The notes: generated by a model not told the origin, from the letters alone. DNA of 64,000 nucleotides from Victivallales bacterium (GCA_017617415.1 JAFZWH010000091.1:62001-126000); one strand, 5' to 3'. Counted from the first letter of the stretch, positions 35,084 through 45,184 are shown. Program-made: numbers and translations.

Positions 35084-35701
35084 CTATGGCTGCGGCTCCA
35101 CCACCTCGCGAGCCTGGCATTTCGCCTTCGCAATCTTCGACCGCCCAACCGAATTGGTCTGCTGGTCGCCAATGTAGATGTTGATGCGCCGAATGTTCTC
35201 CTGGGCACCTGGAATCTTGACCTTCTCAAAAAGATTCACGCGTTGCGTGACCGTACGAAGCTCCTCCTCAATGCAGGCCAACTGCTCCACCAGCAACTGG
35301 CGGCGCAGACGCACCTCGGTCTGCTGCTTGAGAAGTTCGGCGGCAGTATCCTCCCAGATGGGGCTGACAAAGAGGTCGCGTTCAGGCACTTCGAAGTCCA
35401 GCCCGGAAAAGGCCGGCACCTCTGCGCCAGCAATGTTCAGCGACTTGACACGCCACTCGGTGACGGTCGCTAGTGCCGGTGCAGCCGGATCCAGCGTGGC
35501 GAAAAGCGCCAAATCGGCCGAGTGTTCGGCGAGCACCCGCTCGTTCTCCTCGTCCAGTTCGCGCAGGCGTTCACGGGCCTGCCGGACCTCCAATTGCAGC
35601 TGCTGTTTCTTGAGCTGCAAGGTCGGCAGATACCGCTCGAAGCGCTTCAGCGCATCGCGCTGGTTCTTCAGTTCGTTCTTGGTGAGCTTGATCTTCGTCA
35701 C
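35084..35701 (-). CDS. atpD: V-type ATPase subunit D (central shaft)
   Basis: A 205-residue protein, helical throughout, opening K-L-T-K-N-E-L-K-N-Q-R-D-A-L-K and ending in a long antiparallel coiled coil. Subunit D is the central stalk that turns inside the A3B3 head. The start is a GTG inside the heptamer repeat GGTTAGA, whose AGAGG may act as ribosome-binding sequence. It lies 51 bases downstream of the B gene, a wider gap than elsewhere in the operon. Confidence 0.9.
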   Translation of the reverse strand: MTKIKLTKNELKNQRDALKRFERYLPTLQLKKQQLQLEVRQARERLRELDEENERVLAEHSADLALFATLDPAAPALATVTEWRVKSLNIAGAEVPAFSGLDFEVPERDLFVSPIWEDTAAELLKQQTEVRLRRQLLVEQLACIEEELRTVTQRVNLFEKVKIPGAQENIRRINIYIGDQQTNSVGRSKIAKAKCQAREVVEPQP

Positions 35702-35721
35702 CTCTAACCTCTAACCTTTCT
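35701..35721. repeat. CCTCTAA heptamer repeat
   Basis: Two exact CCTCTAA units and a diverged third lie between the B and D genes. Read on the coding strand (GGTTAGA), they run into the GTG start of subunit D. Confidence 0.5.
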
Positions 35722-35752
35722 GCTGGCGGGGCGCCTGCAGTACTCTAACTTC

Positions 35753-37054
35753 TCATTTTGACCAGAACTTCTTGACCAAATCGGTTTTGACGCCAGTCTC
35801 GGCGGGTTCGAAACATTCCGCCAGAATCTTCCAGCCTTGGTCAAGGGCGCCCTCCAGCGGGATGTTCACCTGCAAATCCATCATGTTCCGTTCGAACAAG
35901 TCACCGTATTTGAGCAACTTCTGGTCCCAGGGGGACATCCGGAAGCCCATGGACTGCTTTTCCAAGGTGTCGCGGTATTCGGAGTAGAGGCGGATCATGG
36001 TGTCCATCAGCGTACGGTGGTCTTCGCGCGTGTCCTTGTTGACATTCTGCTTCAAACGCGAAAGCGACCCGAAGGGTTCGATGTGGCCGCCACTCAAGTA
36101 GAACTGTCCCTCGGTGATGTATCCGGTATTGTCGGGAACGGGGTGTGTCACGTCGTCGCCAGGCATGGTAGTCACCGCCAGGATGGTGATGGAGCCGCCG
36201 TTTTCGCCCCGGAACTGCACCGCCTTCTCATAGCGAGAAGCCAGCTGACTGTAGAGGTCTCCGGGGTAGCCACGGTTGGAGGGAATCTGCTCCATCGTGA
36301 TTGCGATTTCCTTCATCGCGTCCGCAAAATTGGTCATGTCGGTCAAGAGCACCAGCACGCGCTTGTGTTCCTCTACCGCAAAAAACTCCGCAGAGGCCAG
36401 CGCCAGATCCGGAACCAACGTGCACTCCACCGTGGGGTCGCTGGCGGTGTGAACGAACATCACCGTGCGCGGCAATGCGCCATGTTCGTCCAGCGTGTTG
36501 CGGAAATAGAGGTAGTCATCGTATTTGAGTCCCATGCCGCCAAAGACAATCACATCGACCTCGGCCTGCATTGCAATTCGTGCCAGCAACTGGTTGTAGG
36601 GTTCGCCAGGAATTGAGAAAATCGGCAGTTTCTGGCTTTCCACCAATGTATTAAAGACATCAATCATCGGAATGCCCGTGCGAATCATCTTCTTCGGGAT
36701 GATACGGCAGGCCGGATTCACCGAGGGTCCCCCGATTTCCACCAGATGATCCGTCAATTCTGGACCATTGTCACGCGGAGTGCCATTGCCGGTGAAGATG
36801 CGCCCCAGCAGGTCCGTCGTCGCCGAGACCTGCATCGGATGCCCCAAGAAGCGCACCTCGGAATCCGTCGAAATGCCACGCGAACCGCTGAACACCTGCA
36901 ACGACACGCGCTTCCCCGCCAGGCGAATGACCTGCGCCAGCGAACTCTGGCTGCCGGAACGGACCTCGGCCAGCTCGCCATTGAAGACATTCTCGGCCTC
37001 CAGCGTGATGACATTGCCGCTAATCTGGATGATTCGGTGGTAGATTTTTCTCAT
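35753..37054 (-). CDS. atpB: V-type ATPase subunit B
   Basis: A 433-residue non-catalytic head subunit of the A3B3 hexamer. It resembles subunit A in fold but lacks a Walker A lysine loop; the region of [14 protein letters not shown] takes its place. [14 protein letters not shown] and [12 protein letters not shown] are typical B-subunit blocks. It helps form the ATP sites at the A/B interface. It starts 33 bases after the A gene stop. Confidence 0.95.
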   Translation of the reverse strand: MRKIYHRIIQISGNVITLEAENVFNGELAEVRSGSQSSLAQVIRLAGKRVSLQVFSGSRGISTDSEVRFLGHPMQVSATTDLLGRIFTGNGTPRDNGPELTDHLVEIGGPSVNPACRIIPKKMIRTGIPMIDVFNTLVESQKLPIFSIPGEPYNQLLARIAMQAEVDVIVFGGMGLKYDDYLYFRNTLDEHGALPRTVMFVHTASDPTVECTLVPDLALASAEFFAVEEHKRVLVLLTDMTNFADAMKEIAITMEQIPSNRGYPGDLYSQLASRYEKAVQFRGENGGSITILAVTTMPGDDVTHPVPDNTGYITEGQFYLSGGHIEPFGSLSRLKQNVNKDTREDHRTLMDTMIRLYSEYRDTLEKQSMGFRMSPWDQKLLKYGDLFERNMMDLQVNIPLEGALDQGWKILAECFEPAETGVKTDLVKKFWSK

Positions 37055-37087
37055 CGGGACACCTGTTGAAAATGAATTTTATAATAA

Positions 37088-38818
37088 TTACTTGTTATAC
37101 AACAAGTTATCAATTGTTTTTTCACCGCACTCGAATTCCGTGCTCTGCCATGGCGTGTAGTTCCAGTCGATGAACGCCTGGCGCAGCTGGTTGAAGTAGT
37201 TTCGCGCGATGGTCTTGTCTTCAAAGGTGAATTCGCGCTTAAGCACATCCAGCACCTTGGTGAAGACATGGCGCTGCCGTTCCGAGGAGCATGCACTGTC
37301 GATGGGGTCAAAAGTGTTCTGCTGGAGATACACGGCATCCAGGAACTCGCCCTTGAGGTAGATGACGAAGTCCTCGATGGGAGTTCCCTCCTCGCCGACG
37401 ACCATCATCATTTGGTTCACCTCGTTTCCCCTGCGCAACATCGCGCGCGCCTCGGCAACATCTTCAGCAGGAACCAGGCTGTGGTATTTGCTCCAGGACT
37501 CCAGTGGATGGATGGATGGATAGCGTCGGGCGTTGGCGCGGTCACGCGAAAGCCCCAGGAAGGCACCGACGACTTTCAGGGTGGCCTGAGTGACCGGCTC
37601 CTCGAAGTTTCCGCCGGCGGGCGAGACCGCTCCGCAGATGGTCACCGAGCCGGTCTTTCCGTCTCTGAGCCGCACCAGTCCGGCGCGTTCGTAGAAGCTG
37701 GCGACCAGAGACTCCAGATAGGCGGGGAAGGCCTCTTCGCCCGGAATCTCCTCCAGTCGTCCAGACTCCTCGCGCAACGCCTGCGCCCAACGAGAGGTCG
37801 AGTCGGCAAGGAGCATCACGTTCAAGCCCATCTGACGGTAGTATTCGGCGATGGTGACGCTGGTGTAGATGGAGGACTCGCGGGAGGCCACCGGCATGGA
37901 ACTGGTGTTGCAGATGATGATGGTGCGGTCAATCAGTTTGTGGCCAGTACGCGGGTCTTCCAGCACAGGATATTCCTGGAGGATTTCGACGACCTCGCCG
38001 GCGCGTTCACCGACGGCCGCCACAATCACGATGTCCGCCTCGGAACGCTGCGCCAGACCATGCTGGAGCACGGTTTTGCCGGCGCCGAAAGGACCAGGCG
38101 TGCAAAAAGTCCCCCCCTTGGCGATCGGGAAGAAGGTGTCGATGATACGGAACTGCGTCACCAGCGGCTCCTCCGGCAACAGCTTTTCCTTATAAGTACG
38201 GATAGGCACGCGCACGGGCCAGGACTGCACCATGCGGATTTCACGCTCCTCGCCGGACTCGTTCTGCGCCTTGGCGACGACCGTCTGGATGTTGTAGTCG
38301 CCCCCCGCGATGGTCCAGGTGATCTTCCAGGTTCCCTGCCAGCCGAAGGGGAGCATGATTTTGTGGTGGAAGATGCCTTCTGGCACCCAGCCGACTTCAT
38401 CGCCAGCCTGGAGTTCAGTTCCCACGGGCGCGGTCACGCTGTAGCTCCAGAGCCTTTCCGTGTCCAGAGGATAAAGATAGGTCCCGCGCTTGAGGAAAAG
38501 CGATTCTTCGGCCAGCCGCGGCAGGGGATTCTGGAGACCGTCGAAGACCTGCGTGAGCAATCCGGGACCCAGTTCCACGGAGAGCAGCTGGTCGGTGAAC
38601 TCCACGGCATCGCCCACCTTGATGCCGCCAGTGGCCTCAAAGACCTGCATATCCGCCTCACGGCCACGAACGCGGATGACCTCGCTCTTCAGACGGGAAC
38701 CGTCGGAAATCTCGACATAGCCGACCTCGTTCTGACGCACGCTGGTGTCAAAGGCCACGGAGACCAGGTTGCCATTCACGCCGGTGACCCGGCCCGTCTT
38801 GATGTTCACATCACTCAT
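37088..38818 (-). CDS. atpA: V-type ATPase subunit A (catalytic)
   Basis: A 576-residue catalytic subunit. It has an N-terminal barrel, the V-type non-homologous insert (about 110-190), the nucleotide domain with Walker [10 protein letters not shown], and Walker B near L-L-A-D-S-T-S-R-W. It hydrolyses ATP to turn the rotor, or makes ATP in reverse. The start [10 protein letters not shown] at 38818 is chosen over an upstream in-frame codon because the barrel begins here. The DUF2764 gene ends only seven bases upstream. Confidence 0.96.
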   Translation of the reverse strand: MSDVNIKTGRVTGVNGNLVSVAFDTSVRQNEVGYVEISDGSRLKSEVIRVRGREADMQVFEATGGIKVGDAVEFTDQLLSVELGPGLLTQVFDGLQNPLPRLAEESLFLKRGTYLYPLDTERLWSYSVTAPVGTELQAGDEVGWVPEGIFHHKIMLPFGWQGTWKITWTIAGGDYNIQTVVAKAQNESGEEREIRMVQSWPVRVPIRTYKEKLLPEEPLVTQFRIIDTFFPIAKGGTFCTPGPFGAGKTVLQHGLAQRSEADIVIVAAVGERAGEVVEILQEYPVLEDPRTGHKLIDRTIIICNTSSMPVASRESSIYTSVTIAEYYRQMGLNVMLLADSTSRWAQALREESGRLEEIPGEEAFPAYLESLVASFYERAGLVRLRDGKTGSVTICGAVSPAGGNFEEPVTQATLKVVGAFLGLSRDRANARRYPSIHPLESWSKYHSLVPAEDVAEARAMLRRGNEVNQMMMVVGEEGTPIEDFVIYLKGEFLDAVYLQQNTFDPIDSACSSERQRHVFTKVLDVLKREFTFEDKTIARNYFNQLRQAFIDWNYTPWQSTEFECGEKTIDNLLYNK

Positions 38819-38825
38819 GGGTTCG

Positions 38826-39407
38826 TTATCCTTCCGTCTGCACCCGATGGGCGGCGGCTTCCGCCAGACGGGCCTTGATGATTTCTTCAAAGACTGCTTT
38901 GCCGGCCTCGGCGGAGTAGCGCCGGTGCGTCTCCAGCAACTGCAATTTCAGGGCATAGAGCACCAGCGTGTCAAAGCAAAAACGGTTCAGAGGCTCCAAT
39001 TCCTCCAGCTTCGCCCACTGGAGTGCCTCCCAGCCCTGCTGACGTCTCCAAGTGCTCTTTTCCTCCAGCACGGCGGTTAGGCGCTTGAGGTCGCCGCTAT
39101 AACTGCCCGAGTCACCCTCGCGCAGGAATTTCCGTGCATCAGTCTTTAGTGAACGCGCCCGCCACACCACAATCGCATTGCGCATCGCAATCTGCCACCC
39201 ATACCACTCGCGCACAACCGCATTCCCCAAGTCCGCCACAGAAACACTGGTTGGCGGACACAACGACAGCGCCGCCAACATCGCGCACTCCTGCTCAGAC
39301 AACGCCTCGTGGCAGCGGGCAAGAAACTCCGCCAACTTCGGAGCACCCTCCCCCGTTGCCTTCAGGCTCGGCAAAGTGCTAATGAAATAATAGAGGTCTA
39401 ATGCCAT
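38826..39407 (-). CDS. DUF2764 protein of the V-ATPase operon
   Basis: A 193-residue protein opening D-L-Y-Y-F-I-S-T-L-P-S-L, the hallmark of DUF2764, found between the E and A genes in V-ATPase operons of Bacteroidetes, Chlamydiae and PVC bacteria. It is mostly helical with no membrane segment. Its role is not established; the position suggests a structural or assembly subunit standing in for the missing C/F-type subunits. The start M-A-L-D-L-Y at 39407 is taken from homology. Two GAATGAG heptamers and the 39.4-kb repeat lie directly upstream. Confidence 0.85.
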   Translation of the reverse strand: MALDLYYFISTLPSLKATGEGAPKLAEFLARCHEALSEQECAMLAALSLCPPTSVSVADLGNAVVREWYGWQIAMRNAIVVWRARSLKTDARKFLREGDSGSYSGDLKRLTAVLEEKSTWRRQQGWEALQWAKLEELEPLNRFCFDTLVLYALKLQLLETHRRYSAEAGKAVFEEIIKARLAEAAAHRVQTEG

Positions 39408-39416
39408 CAAAAAAAG

Positions 39417-39504
39417 AGGAATGAGGAATGAGGGGGCGCAGTGGTGCGGGGGCGCAGCCTCCGTAGAATGGTAGGGCACAAACAGCGGAATGAACGCGCG
39501 GGGT
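39417..39504. repeat. Dispersed intergenic repeat, copy B (uninterrupted)
   Basis: Two GAATGAG heptamers (39419-39432), GGTGCGGGGGCGCAGCCTCC, CCGTAGAATGGTAGGGCAC, then AACAGCGGAATGAACGCG. It matches both ends of the 30.9-kb copy but lacks its 103-bp insertion, so it represents the empty site. It fills the gap between the V-ATPase E and DUF2764 genes. Confidence 0.7.
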
Positions 39505-40113
39505 TCACCCCTTCATCAGAATCGCGCCGAGCGCTGGGGAAAGATGCGCGGCGATGGCCTCGGTGAGCGCCTCATCGCTGAAGTCATAAAGCACATCGCT
39601 GCCACTGAAACTCAGTTTGAAGCCATTCGCCAACGCCTTGCTGGGCGCCAGACTCACGCGCTCGCGCAGATTCTCGGCAAGTTTCGCCTTCACGGCGGAG
39701 GCAAGCGCATCCAGTTGGCCTTCCGGCACCAGCACAGCGAGGTTCTCCTCGTTGCCCTGTTTCGCCAAGTAGTTGATGCAGAGCGTCGCGATGATTTCCG
39801 CAACAGCATTCGGATGCAACTCGGCCTTCAGCAGACTGGCGACCGCACCCTGCACTCGGCTTTGAAGCTCGTTGCGGACTTCCAGCAGAATCTGACGCCC
39901 CGACTGACGCATCGCCTCCTCGGACTTCTGGCGCATCATCTCCGTCTCCGCCTTGGCATCCGCCACCAGTTTCGCCGCCTTCTCCTGAGCGGCGGCGACC
40001 ATAGATGCGGCCTCGGCCTTCGCGGCGGCGATGATCTTCTCCTTCTCGGCTTCGCCACGCTGTATGCCATCCCGGTCAATACGGTCCAGCAACGCCTGCA
40101 ATTCGTCAGCCAT
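39505..40113 (-). CDS. atpE: V-type ATPase subunit E (peripheral stalk)
   Basis: A 202-residue protein with a long Ala/Glu/Lys-rich N-terminal coiled coil (about 20-85, A-A-A-K-A-E-A-A-S-M-V-A-A-A-Q-E) and a globular C-terminal domain ending A-H-L-S-P-A-L-G-A-I-L. Subunit E forms the outer stalk that keeps the head from turning. It is the first V-ATPase gene here, 41 bases after purF, with CTAATTG-type heptamers in between. No separate G/H partner gene for the stalk is found. Confidence 0.85.
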   Translation of the reverse strand: MADELQALLDRIDRDGIQRGEAEKEKIIAAAKAEAASMVAAAQEKAAKLVADAKAETEMMRQKSEEAMRQSGRQILLEVRNELQSRVQGAVASLLKAELHPNAVAEIIATLCINYLAKQGNEENLAVLVPEGQLDALASAVKAKLAENLRERVSLAPSKALANGFKLSFSGSDVLYDFSDEALTEAIAAHLSPALGAILMKG

Positions 40114-40135
40114 CGTTATGATTCCTTATTCTTAA

Positions 40136-40156
40136 ATTGCTAATTGCTAATTGCTT
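40136..40156. repeat. CTAATTG heptamer repeat before atpE
   Basis: Two exact CTAATTG units flanked by degenerate ones (TAAATTG and CTTAATC) lie between purF and the E gene, reading CAATTAG on the coding strand. The same unit occurs before the gene at 16460. Confidence 0.5.
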
Positions 40157-41573
40157 AATCCTTTCCTGTCCAACAGTAGGTACAGAGCTGGTCGGCGGGG
40201 AAGCCAATCGCCTTGATGGTATCCTCCAACGTCTGGTATTTCAGAGTCGTGAAGCCCATCTCCTCACGGATGCGGCGAACCATCTCCTGGTACTCCGGCG
40301 TGGTGGCGTCAGTGTACTTCTCCAGATGCTGCTCGTCCTCCTGACCATTCTCCATCGCATGGACGGCGCGGCGGGCAATCAGTTCCAGCGGCGTGCGCGA
40401 CGGCGAGAAATTCAAGAACTTGCAGCCGAAGAGAATGGGGGGACATGCCGCGCGCACGTGAATCTCCTTGGCACCCCATTCCGGAAGCCGCGCAAAGGTG
40501 TCTTTGAGCTGCGTGCCACGCACGATGGAGTCCTCGCAGAAAAGCAACTTCTGGTCGTGGATGAACTCCTGAATCGGAATGAGCTTCATCTTCGCGACAT
40601 GGCGACGCGTGGTCTGGGAGTCGGAGATGAAACTACGTGGCCAGGTCGGAGTATATTTCACAAATGACCTGCGATAAGGAAGATGCTTGTATCCCGCATA
40701 ACCGAGCGCATGGGCGGTCCCGGAGTCCGGCACACCCGCCACCGCATCCACCTCCAATCCATCGTCCTGCTTGGCAAGATTCTCGCCGCAGCGATAGCGC
40801 ACCTGCTCGACGTTGATGCCCTCGTAACTGGCCGCCGGAAAACCATAGTAGATCCACATAAAGGCGCACATCTTCATGACCTTGCGTGCCGGAAGTACAG
40901 AGTCAATCTCGAAGGTCGTGCGGTTGAGCAGCACCGCCTCGCCTGGCCCCAGCCAACGGATGACTTTATATCCAAGGTTATGCAGCGCACAGGACTCGAA
41001 AGAGGCGGCGAGGCTTCCATCCTCCTTGCGCCCAATCACGATTGGCGTGCGCCCGACCTTGTCGCGAGAGGCATAGACGCCCTGCTCCGTCAACAACAGC
41101 ACGCTGCACGAGCCGTCAATCTTGTCCTGCAAGGTGCGCAGACCTTCAGCAAGGCTGGAGGCGCTGGCAATCAGCGAGGCGGCGACCTCGGTGGGCGACA
41201 CTCCGCCGCCCCAGCTCTCGGTGAAATGGGTATGGCGGTTCTGGAGAAACTCGGCCTGAAGTTCCTCCAGATTGTTGATGATGCCCACCATCGTGATTCC
41301 GAAGGTGCCGGACGAGGAGAAGACCGTCAGCGGCTGCGAGTCCGTGTCCGAGATGCAGCCAATGCCGCAGTTTCCATGCATCGCATCCAGGTCGCGCTCG
41401 AATTTCGAACGAAACTGGTCCCGGCGAATGTCATGGATGAACTTCTGAAAACCATTCTCGCCCAACACCATCATCCCGCCACGCATATTGCCGAGATGCG
41501 AATGGTAGTCGGTACCGTAGAAAATGTCAGCCACACATTCGGTTTTCGAGACGCAGCCAAAAAAACCACCCAT
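40155..41573 (-). CDS. purF: Amidophosphoribosyltransferase-like protein without Cys nucleophile
   Basis: A 472-residue PurF-family protein. The C-terminal phosphoribosyltransferase part is intact, with the PRPP loop L-L-F-C-E-D-S-I-V-R-G-T-Q-L and the A-G-V-P-D-S-G block. The N-terminal glutaminase fold is present, but the start reads M-G-G-F-F-G-C instead of M-C-G-x-x-G: the catalytic cysteine at position 2 is a glycine. Such proteins form a recognised branch in anaerobes, usually annotated as PurF; they may use ammonia or have another role. The C-terminal L-C-T-Y-C-W is conserved in that branch. It heads the V-ATPase run. Confidence 0.88.
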   Translation of the reverse strand: MGGFFGCVSKTECVADIFYGTDYHSHLGNMRGGMMVLGENGFQKFIHDIRRDQFRSKFERDLDAMHGNCGIGCISDTDSQPLTVFSSSGTFGITMVGIINNLEELQAEFLQNRHTHFTESWGGGVSPTEVAASLIASASSLAEGLRTLQDKIDGSCSVLLLTEQGVYASRDKVGRTPIVIGRKEDGSLAASFESCALHNLGYKVIRWLGPGEAVLLNRTTFEIDSVLPARKVMKMCAFMWIYYGFPAASYEGINVEQVRYRCGENLAKQDDGLEVDAVAGVPDSGTAHALGYAGYKHLPYRRSFVKYTPTWPRSFISDSQTTRRHVAKMKLIPIQEFIHDQKLLFCEDSIVRGTQLKDTFARLPEWGAKEIHVRAACPPILFGCKFLNFSPSRTPLELIARRAVHAMENGQEDEQHLEKYTDATTPEYQEMVRRIREEMGFTTLKYQTLEDTIKAIGFPADQLCTYCWTGKD

Positions 41574-41704
41574 CTATGGGACTCCAAATTTAAAGAGGAA
41601 CCTGGACGAAAGAAACGACAAAACGGAAAAATATAATATAGCTTTCACTCCATAACCCGGCGGACTCATCGGTTCTTTTTACGCTTTTTTCTCAACGCAA
41701 AGGG

Positions 41705-41757
41705 CCGGAAGGCGGGACGTCGGACGTCAGGCAACGGACGTCGGGCGACGGAGACAC
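41705..41757. repeat. GACGTCG-type heptamer repeat upstream of purF
   Basis: GGACGTC, GGACGTC, AGGCAAC, GGACGTC, GGGCGAC and GGAGACA follow in strict steps of seven. They fill the end of the 185-base gap between the DUF4434 stop and the purF start. Motif and spacing match the repeat at 13901-13934. Confidence 0.6.
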
Positions 41758-41758
41758 C

Positions 41759-42757
41759 TCAGCCATAGATTTCGTCGATGATGGCGGGGTCCTTCCCAAT
41801 CATCTCAAGATAGCGTGCCAGCAGACGACGCGCGGAACCCCACTCGGTATTGGGACTCATGCAGCTGAAGAACTCGTACGTGATAATGCGTTCGACCAGG
41901 GGGGACGCCTCCTGCAACTTCATATACAACGAGCGGTAGTCCGCCTGCCGGAAGACCTCCGGAGGCTCGCCGTGACCGGGGAAAGGTCGCTGGAAGGTCT
42001 CGATGTTGCTCCACAACTCGATTCCGCATTTGCGGAAGAGCGCGCCAACCTTCTCGTACCAGACCTTCAGACCATTGTCGCCAATCACGCCGTTGGAACA
42101 CTCCGGCGCAGTGATTTTGTCCTGCGGCGCACAGTAGTCCAGCAGTCCGGCGACCTGCTCGAAGAAATAGCGCCCGTAGATGTCGCACCAGGTATCCGGG
42201 TCGTAGCGATGCTTCATGTCCCCGATTGGTCCCCCGAAGCTGGGGGACATAAAGGTCTTCATGGTCGGGAAGTTCTTTTTGGCGTACACGAGCACCTCGC
42301 GGCAAATATCAAGGAAGTTGAAATGCCACGGCAACGCCTCAAGACTCACGTAAATTCCTTGTAAACAAGGATGGTTGGCATACTTGGGCATCACGCGGTC
42401 GTAGTAGCGCTTCGTGTCGTCAATCTCCTTGAGCCAGTCGCCGCGGTAGAGGTTGGTGATGCCGATGGGACCGCCCAGGAACAGCCGCATCCCGTATTTG
42501 TCCGCCAGACGGAATACCATGTCCAGCAGACACTCGTCCTCCGGCCAGGTGGTAGAACGCGGGTCCTCCGCCGAAAGGTGAACCCCGTCGCGCTCATGCT
42601 CGGTGCGGATCACGAAAAGCTGATCCATCCCCATCGCCTTCATCATCTGGAAATCCTGCTCCCATTCCTTTAGCCCGGCATTCACGATGCCAGTGTCGGA
42701 GATGAGCATGTTCACAAAAGTGCCGGTAATCGGCTTCAAAGACCCGTCATGCAGCAT
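41759..42757 (-). CDS. DUF4434 protein, TIM-barrel glycosidase-like
   Basis: A 332-residue protein with the opening P-I-T-G-T-F-V-N and later Y-V-S-L-E-A-L-P-W, characteristic of DUF4434, a predicted TIM-barrel domain related to glycosidases. Candidate catalytic carboxylates are in the E-A-L strand and in W-S-N-I-E-T-F, but none is proven. No signal peptide is seen. It lies 51 bases downstream of the first receptor kinase gene on the same strand, so it may be co-transcribed and linked in response. Substrate unknown. Confidence 0.7.
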   Translation of the reverse strand: MLHDGSLKPITGTFVNMLISDTGIVNAGLKEWEQDFQMMKAMGMDQLFVIRTEHERDGVHLSAEDPRSTTWPEDECLLDMVFRLADKYGMRLFLGGPIGITNLYRGDWLKEIDDTKRYYDRVMPKYANHPCLQGIYVSLEALPWHFNFLDICREVLVYAKKNFPTMKTFMSPSFGGPIGDMKHRYDPDTWCDIYGRYFFEQVAGLLDYCAPQDKITAPECSNGVIGDNGLKVWYEKVGALFRKCGIELWSNIETFQRPFPGHGEPPEVFRQADYRSLYMKLQEASPLVERIITYEFFSCMSPNTEWGSARRLLARYLEMIGKDPAIIDEIYG

Positions 42758-42808
42758 AAGAAATTAATCCTAAGTTTTTTAATTGAACAAGTTAAGATGT
42801 TATTAAAT

Positions 42809-45184
42809 TCATTCTTCCGTCAACTCGTCATCCGCATCGAGCAAGTCGAATTGCCGTGCATGGCTGAAGTCGATCTCCTCGATGTACACGCAACCTAGGG
42901 ATTCGAGACGCACGAAGATGAAGAGAGTCTCCGCTTTCTCGTCCTGGAAGAGCCTTCCGGTGTGGAGTTCCCACATTTTAGAGAACTGCTCCGTGGCCGG
43001 GAAGGGATGGCAGACGACTTTTCCGTCCTGGACGGATGGCTTGAGGTCCTGCGCGTCAGTGGCGTAGATGTCCCCGCTGAAATGAACCAAGTATCGTGCC
43101 TTGATCTCCAGGGACGAGGTCAGCTTCTGCGCGAAGAGATCGAGGATGGATGCGGGATCCAGCATGGTGACCGCAGCCCCGATGCGCTCGTCGTGGACAT
43201 TGACCACCGGCGCGCTACAGCACATCAAAAGGCGGTTCTTGACTATGGGGTCAACCATCGGTCCGGTCCACACCGGGCGATCGGCGAAGTCCTCGATGGC
43301 ACGCACATACCACTTCTGCTGGGTTACTCGGAAATTAGAATCGCGGTGGCCCTCAAAAGGATAGGCAAAGAGAAGGTCGTTGCTGAAGCCCAACATTGTG
43401 GAGACGACAGGGGTGCGCTCCTCCGAAAGGTCGATGCCCGCCAGCTCCGTCTGCCCCTCCTTCCGAATGCGGAAATGCTCCGTGGTCATCTTCACGAATG
43501 ACGGCAGCATCGGGTAGAGCGTGGAGAGGATGGAGTCCAGGGCGGGAATCTCCCCCGCGTCAATGGGCACATGCCAACCGAAGGCCCGAAAAGAGGCTTG
43601 CTTTCCCAGGCTAGGCTGGTAGCCATAGCCCGGAGGTTCCTCGGCAACCCCTTCGGTGCCACGATAATAGTGATAAGACGAATTGGGCCGTTCCAAGTGC
43701 CCCAGGCGGGCGGAGGCCTCGCGGCATAGCTCCAGCAAGTCGTCCTCGAGCTGCACAATCTCGTGTTCGACCTGGATGCCGGTGCGCATGTTCGAGGAGT
43801 AGATGCGCTTCAACACCGTGTGCTGCTCCTCGCTGACGATCTTCTTCGCCACCTGCTGGCGTAGATTGAAGATGATGCCTCCGCAGCACACCGCTGTGAC
43901 CAACAGGAAAAGCACCAGCAGCGCGGCGCTATAGCGCGCCAGCATTCGGGTGAAGCGCGACCAGCGCGGGAAGAGTTCGACGCTGGTGGCCTCGTTCTTG
44001 AGATAGCCGCGCAGGTCGGCGGCCAAGTCGGCGACCTCCTGATAGCGGTCCAGCGGATCCAGCGCCGTGGCCTTGCGGATGATGCGCTTCAGAACGGAGG
44101 GCACATGGCAGCCAAAGTAATGCGCCATCGGCGAGAGTTCACCTGCCTTCACGCACTCCAACACAATCGTCTTGTCCCGCCAGGGGAAAGCACGGCGCAG
44201 GAAGACAGTCTCGTAGAGCAGAAGCCCCAGCTGGTAGATGTCCGCCGTCTTGCCGTATGGGCGGTGCTGGAGCACCTCCGGCGCGATGTAACGAGGGGTT
44301 CCGGCGGCGGAGGTGATAATCCAGTCCTGCCCTTTAGGGATCACGCGCGCCATGCCCCAGTCCATCACATAAAGTTCGCCAAAGCGGCCGACCATGATGT
44401 TCTCGGGCTTGAGGTCGCAGTGGAGGACATTGCGGTTGTGCGCGTACTCGATGGCCTCGCATACCCGCAGGAAATGCTCGATGCGCAACTTGCGCTGCCA
44501 GCGCTCGACGGTACAAATCTGGTACCAGCTCAAAGGCGAATACTTCTTCTTGATCTTGGCGATGCGCTCCCGAAAACTCTTGCCCTCCACATACTTCATC
44601 ACCAGATGCGGGACATTCTCGTGGTCCACATAGAGATTGTGGATCGGAACGATCGCCGGATGCTCCAGATGCGCAGTGATGCGGGCCTCGTTGAAGAAAG
44701 CCCCGCGCGCCTTGGGATTTTCGGAGTTCTTCAGACTCTTGATGGCCACCCGCCGCCCAAACTGGAGATCCTCCGCGGCCACGATGGTGCCTTGCCCGCC
44801 CTTGCCCACGTCCTTCAACAGCGGGTAGTTCTTCTCCAAGTCGCCGATAGTGGATTCATCGTGGAACGAACTGGCGTCGGCACAATGCTCGTCCTCGCTG
44901 ACCTCAAGGCTGATGCTCGAATCGTCGATGTCATACTGGTGGTCGTATTTGCGAACTCCGAAGAGTTCCAGAAGATCCGAGAAGAAGGCCACCGCGGCAG
45001 AACGCTGGTGCATCACCGGAATCTCCTCGAACAGATAGTCCCGGCGGCCGAGATTGGCGCACCGCAGGAAATTCAGCTGGCTCTCGTTGAAACTGCCGGT
45101 GCCATTGCTGTTGACATTGTTCTCGACCACACCCGTCTTGACTTCGAGGTCATCGGATAGTTCGTTGGGCTTCTGGACAATCAC
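42809..45184 (-). CDS. Receptor-like Ser/Thr kinase with dCache-like sensor (copy 1)
   Basis: A 791-residue protein. Residues 1-120 are a conserved acidic N-terminal region shared with the next gene. The kinase domain (about 122-400) has the loop G-K-G-G-Q-G, the ATP lysine Lys149 (V-A-I-K), D257 in H-C-D-L-K-P-E-N, and D275-W-G instead of DFG. The usual HRD arginine is Cys256. One membrane helix at 419-439 is followed by ~350 external residues with dCache features (Q-Q-K-W-Y-V-R-A-I, P-V-W-T-G-P, C-S-A-P-V). It would sense a small molecule outside and phosphorylate proteins inside. The start is a GTG, matched by the paralogue. It is a tandem duplicate of the gene upstream. Confidence 0.85.
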   Translation of the reverse strand: MIVQKPNELSDDLEVKTGVVENNVNSNGTGSFNESQLNFLRCANLGRRDYLFEEIPVMHQRSAAVAFFSDLLELFGVRKYDHQYDIDDSSISLEVSEDEHCADASSFHDESTIGDLEKNYPLLKDVGKGGQGTIVAAEDLQFGRRVAIKSLKNSENPKARGAFFNEARITAHLEHPAIVPIHNLYVDHENVPHLVMKYVEGKSFRERIAKIKKKYSPLSWYQICTVERWQRKLRIEHFLRVCEAIEYAHNRNVLHCDLKPENIMVGRFGELYVMDWGMARVIPKGQDWIITSAAGTPRYIAPEVLQHRPYGKTADIYQLGLLLYETVFLRRAFPWRDKTIVLECVKAGELSPMAHYFGCHVPSVLKRIIRKATALDPLDRYQEVADLAADLRGYLKNEATSVELFPRWSRFTRMLARYSAALLVLFLLVTAVCCGGIIFNLRQQVAKKIVSEEQHTVLKRIYSSNMRTGIQVEHEIVQLEDDLLELCREASARLGHLERPNSSYHYYRGTEGVAEEPPGYGYQPSLGKQASFRAFGWHVPIDAGEIPALDSILSTLYPMLPSFVKMTTEHFRIRKEGQTELAGIDLSEERTPVVSTMLGFSNDLLFAYPFEGHRDSNFRVTQQKWYVRAIEDFADRPVWTGPMVDPIVKNRLLMCCSAPVVNVHDERIGAAVTMLDPASILDLFAQKLTSSLEIKARYLVHFSGDIYATDAQDLKPSVQDGKVVCHPFPATEQFSKMWELHTGRLFQDEKAETLFIFVRLESLGCVYIEEIDFSHARQFDLLDADDELTEE

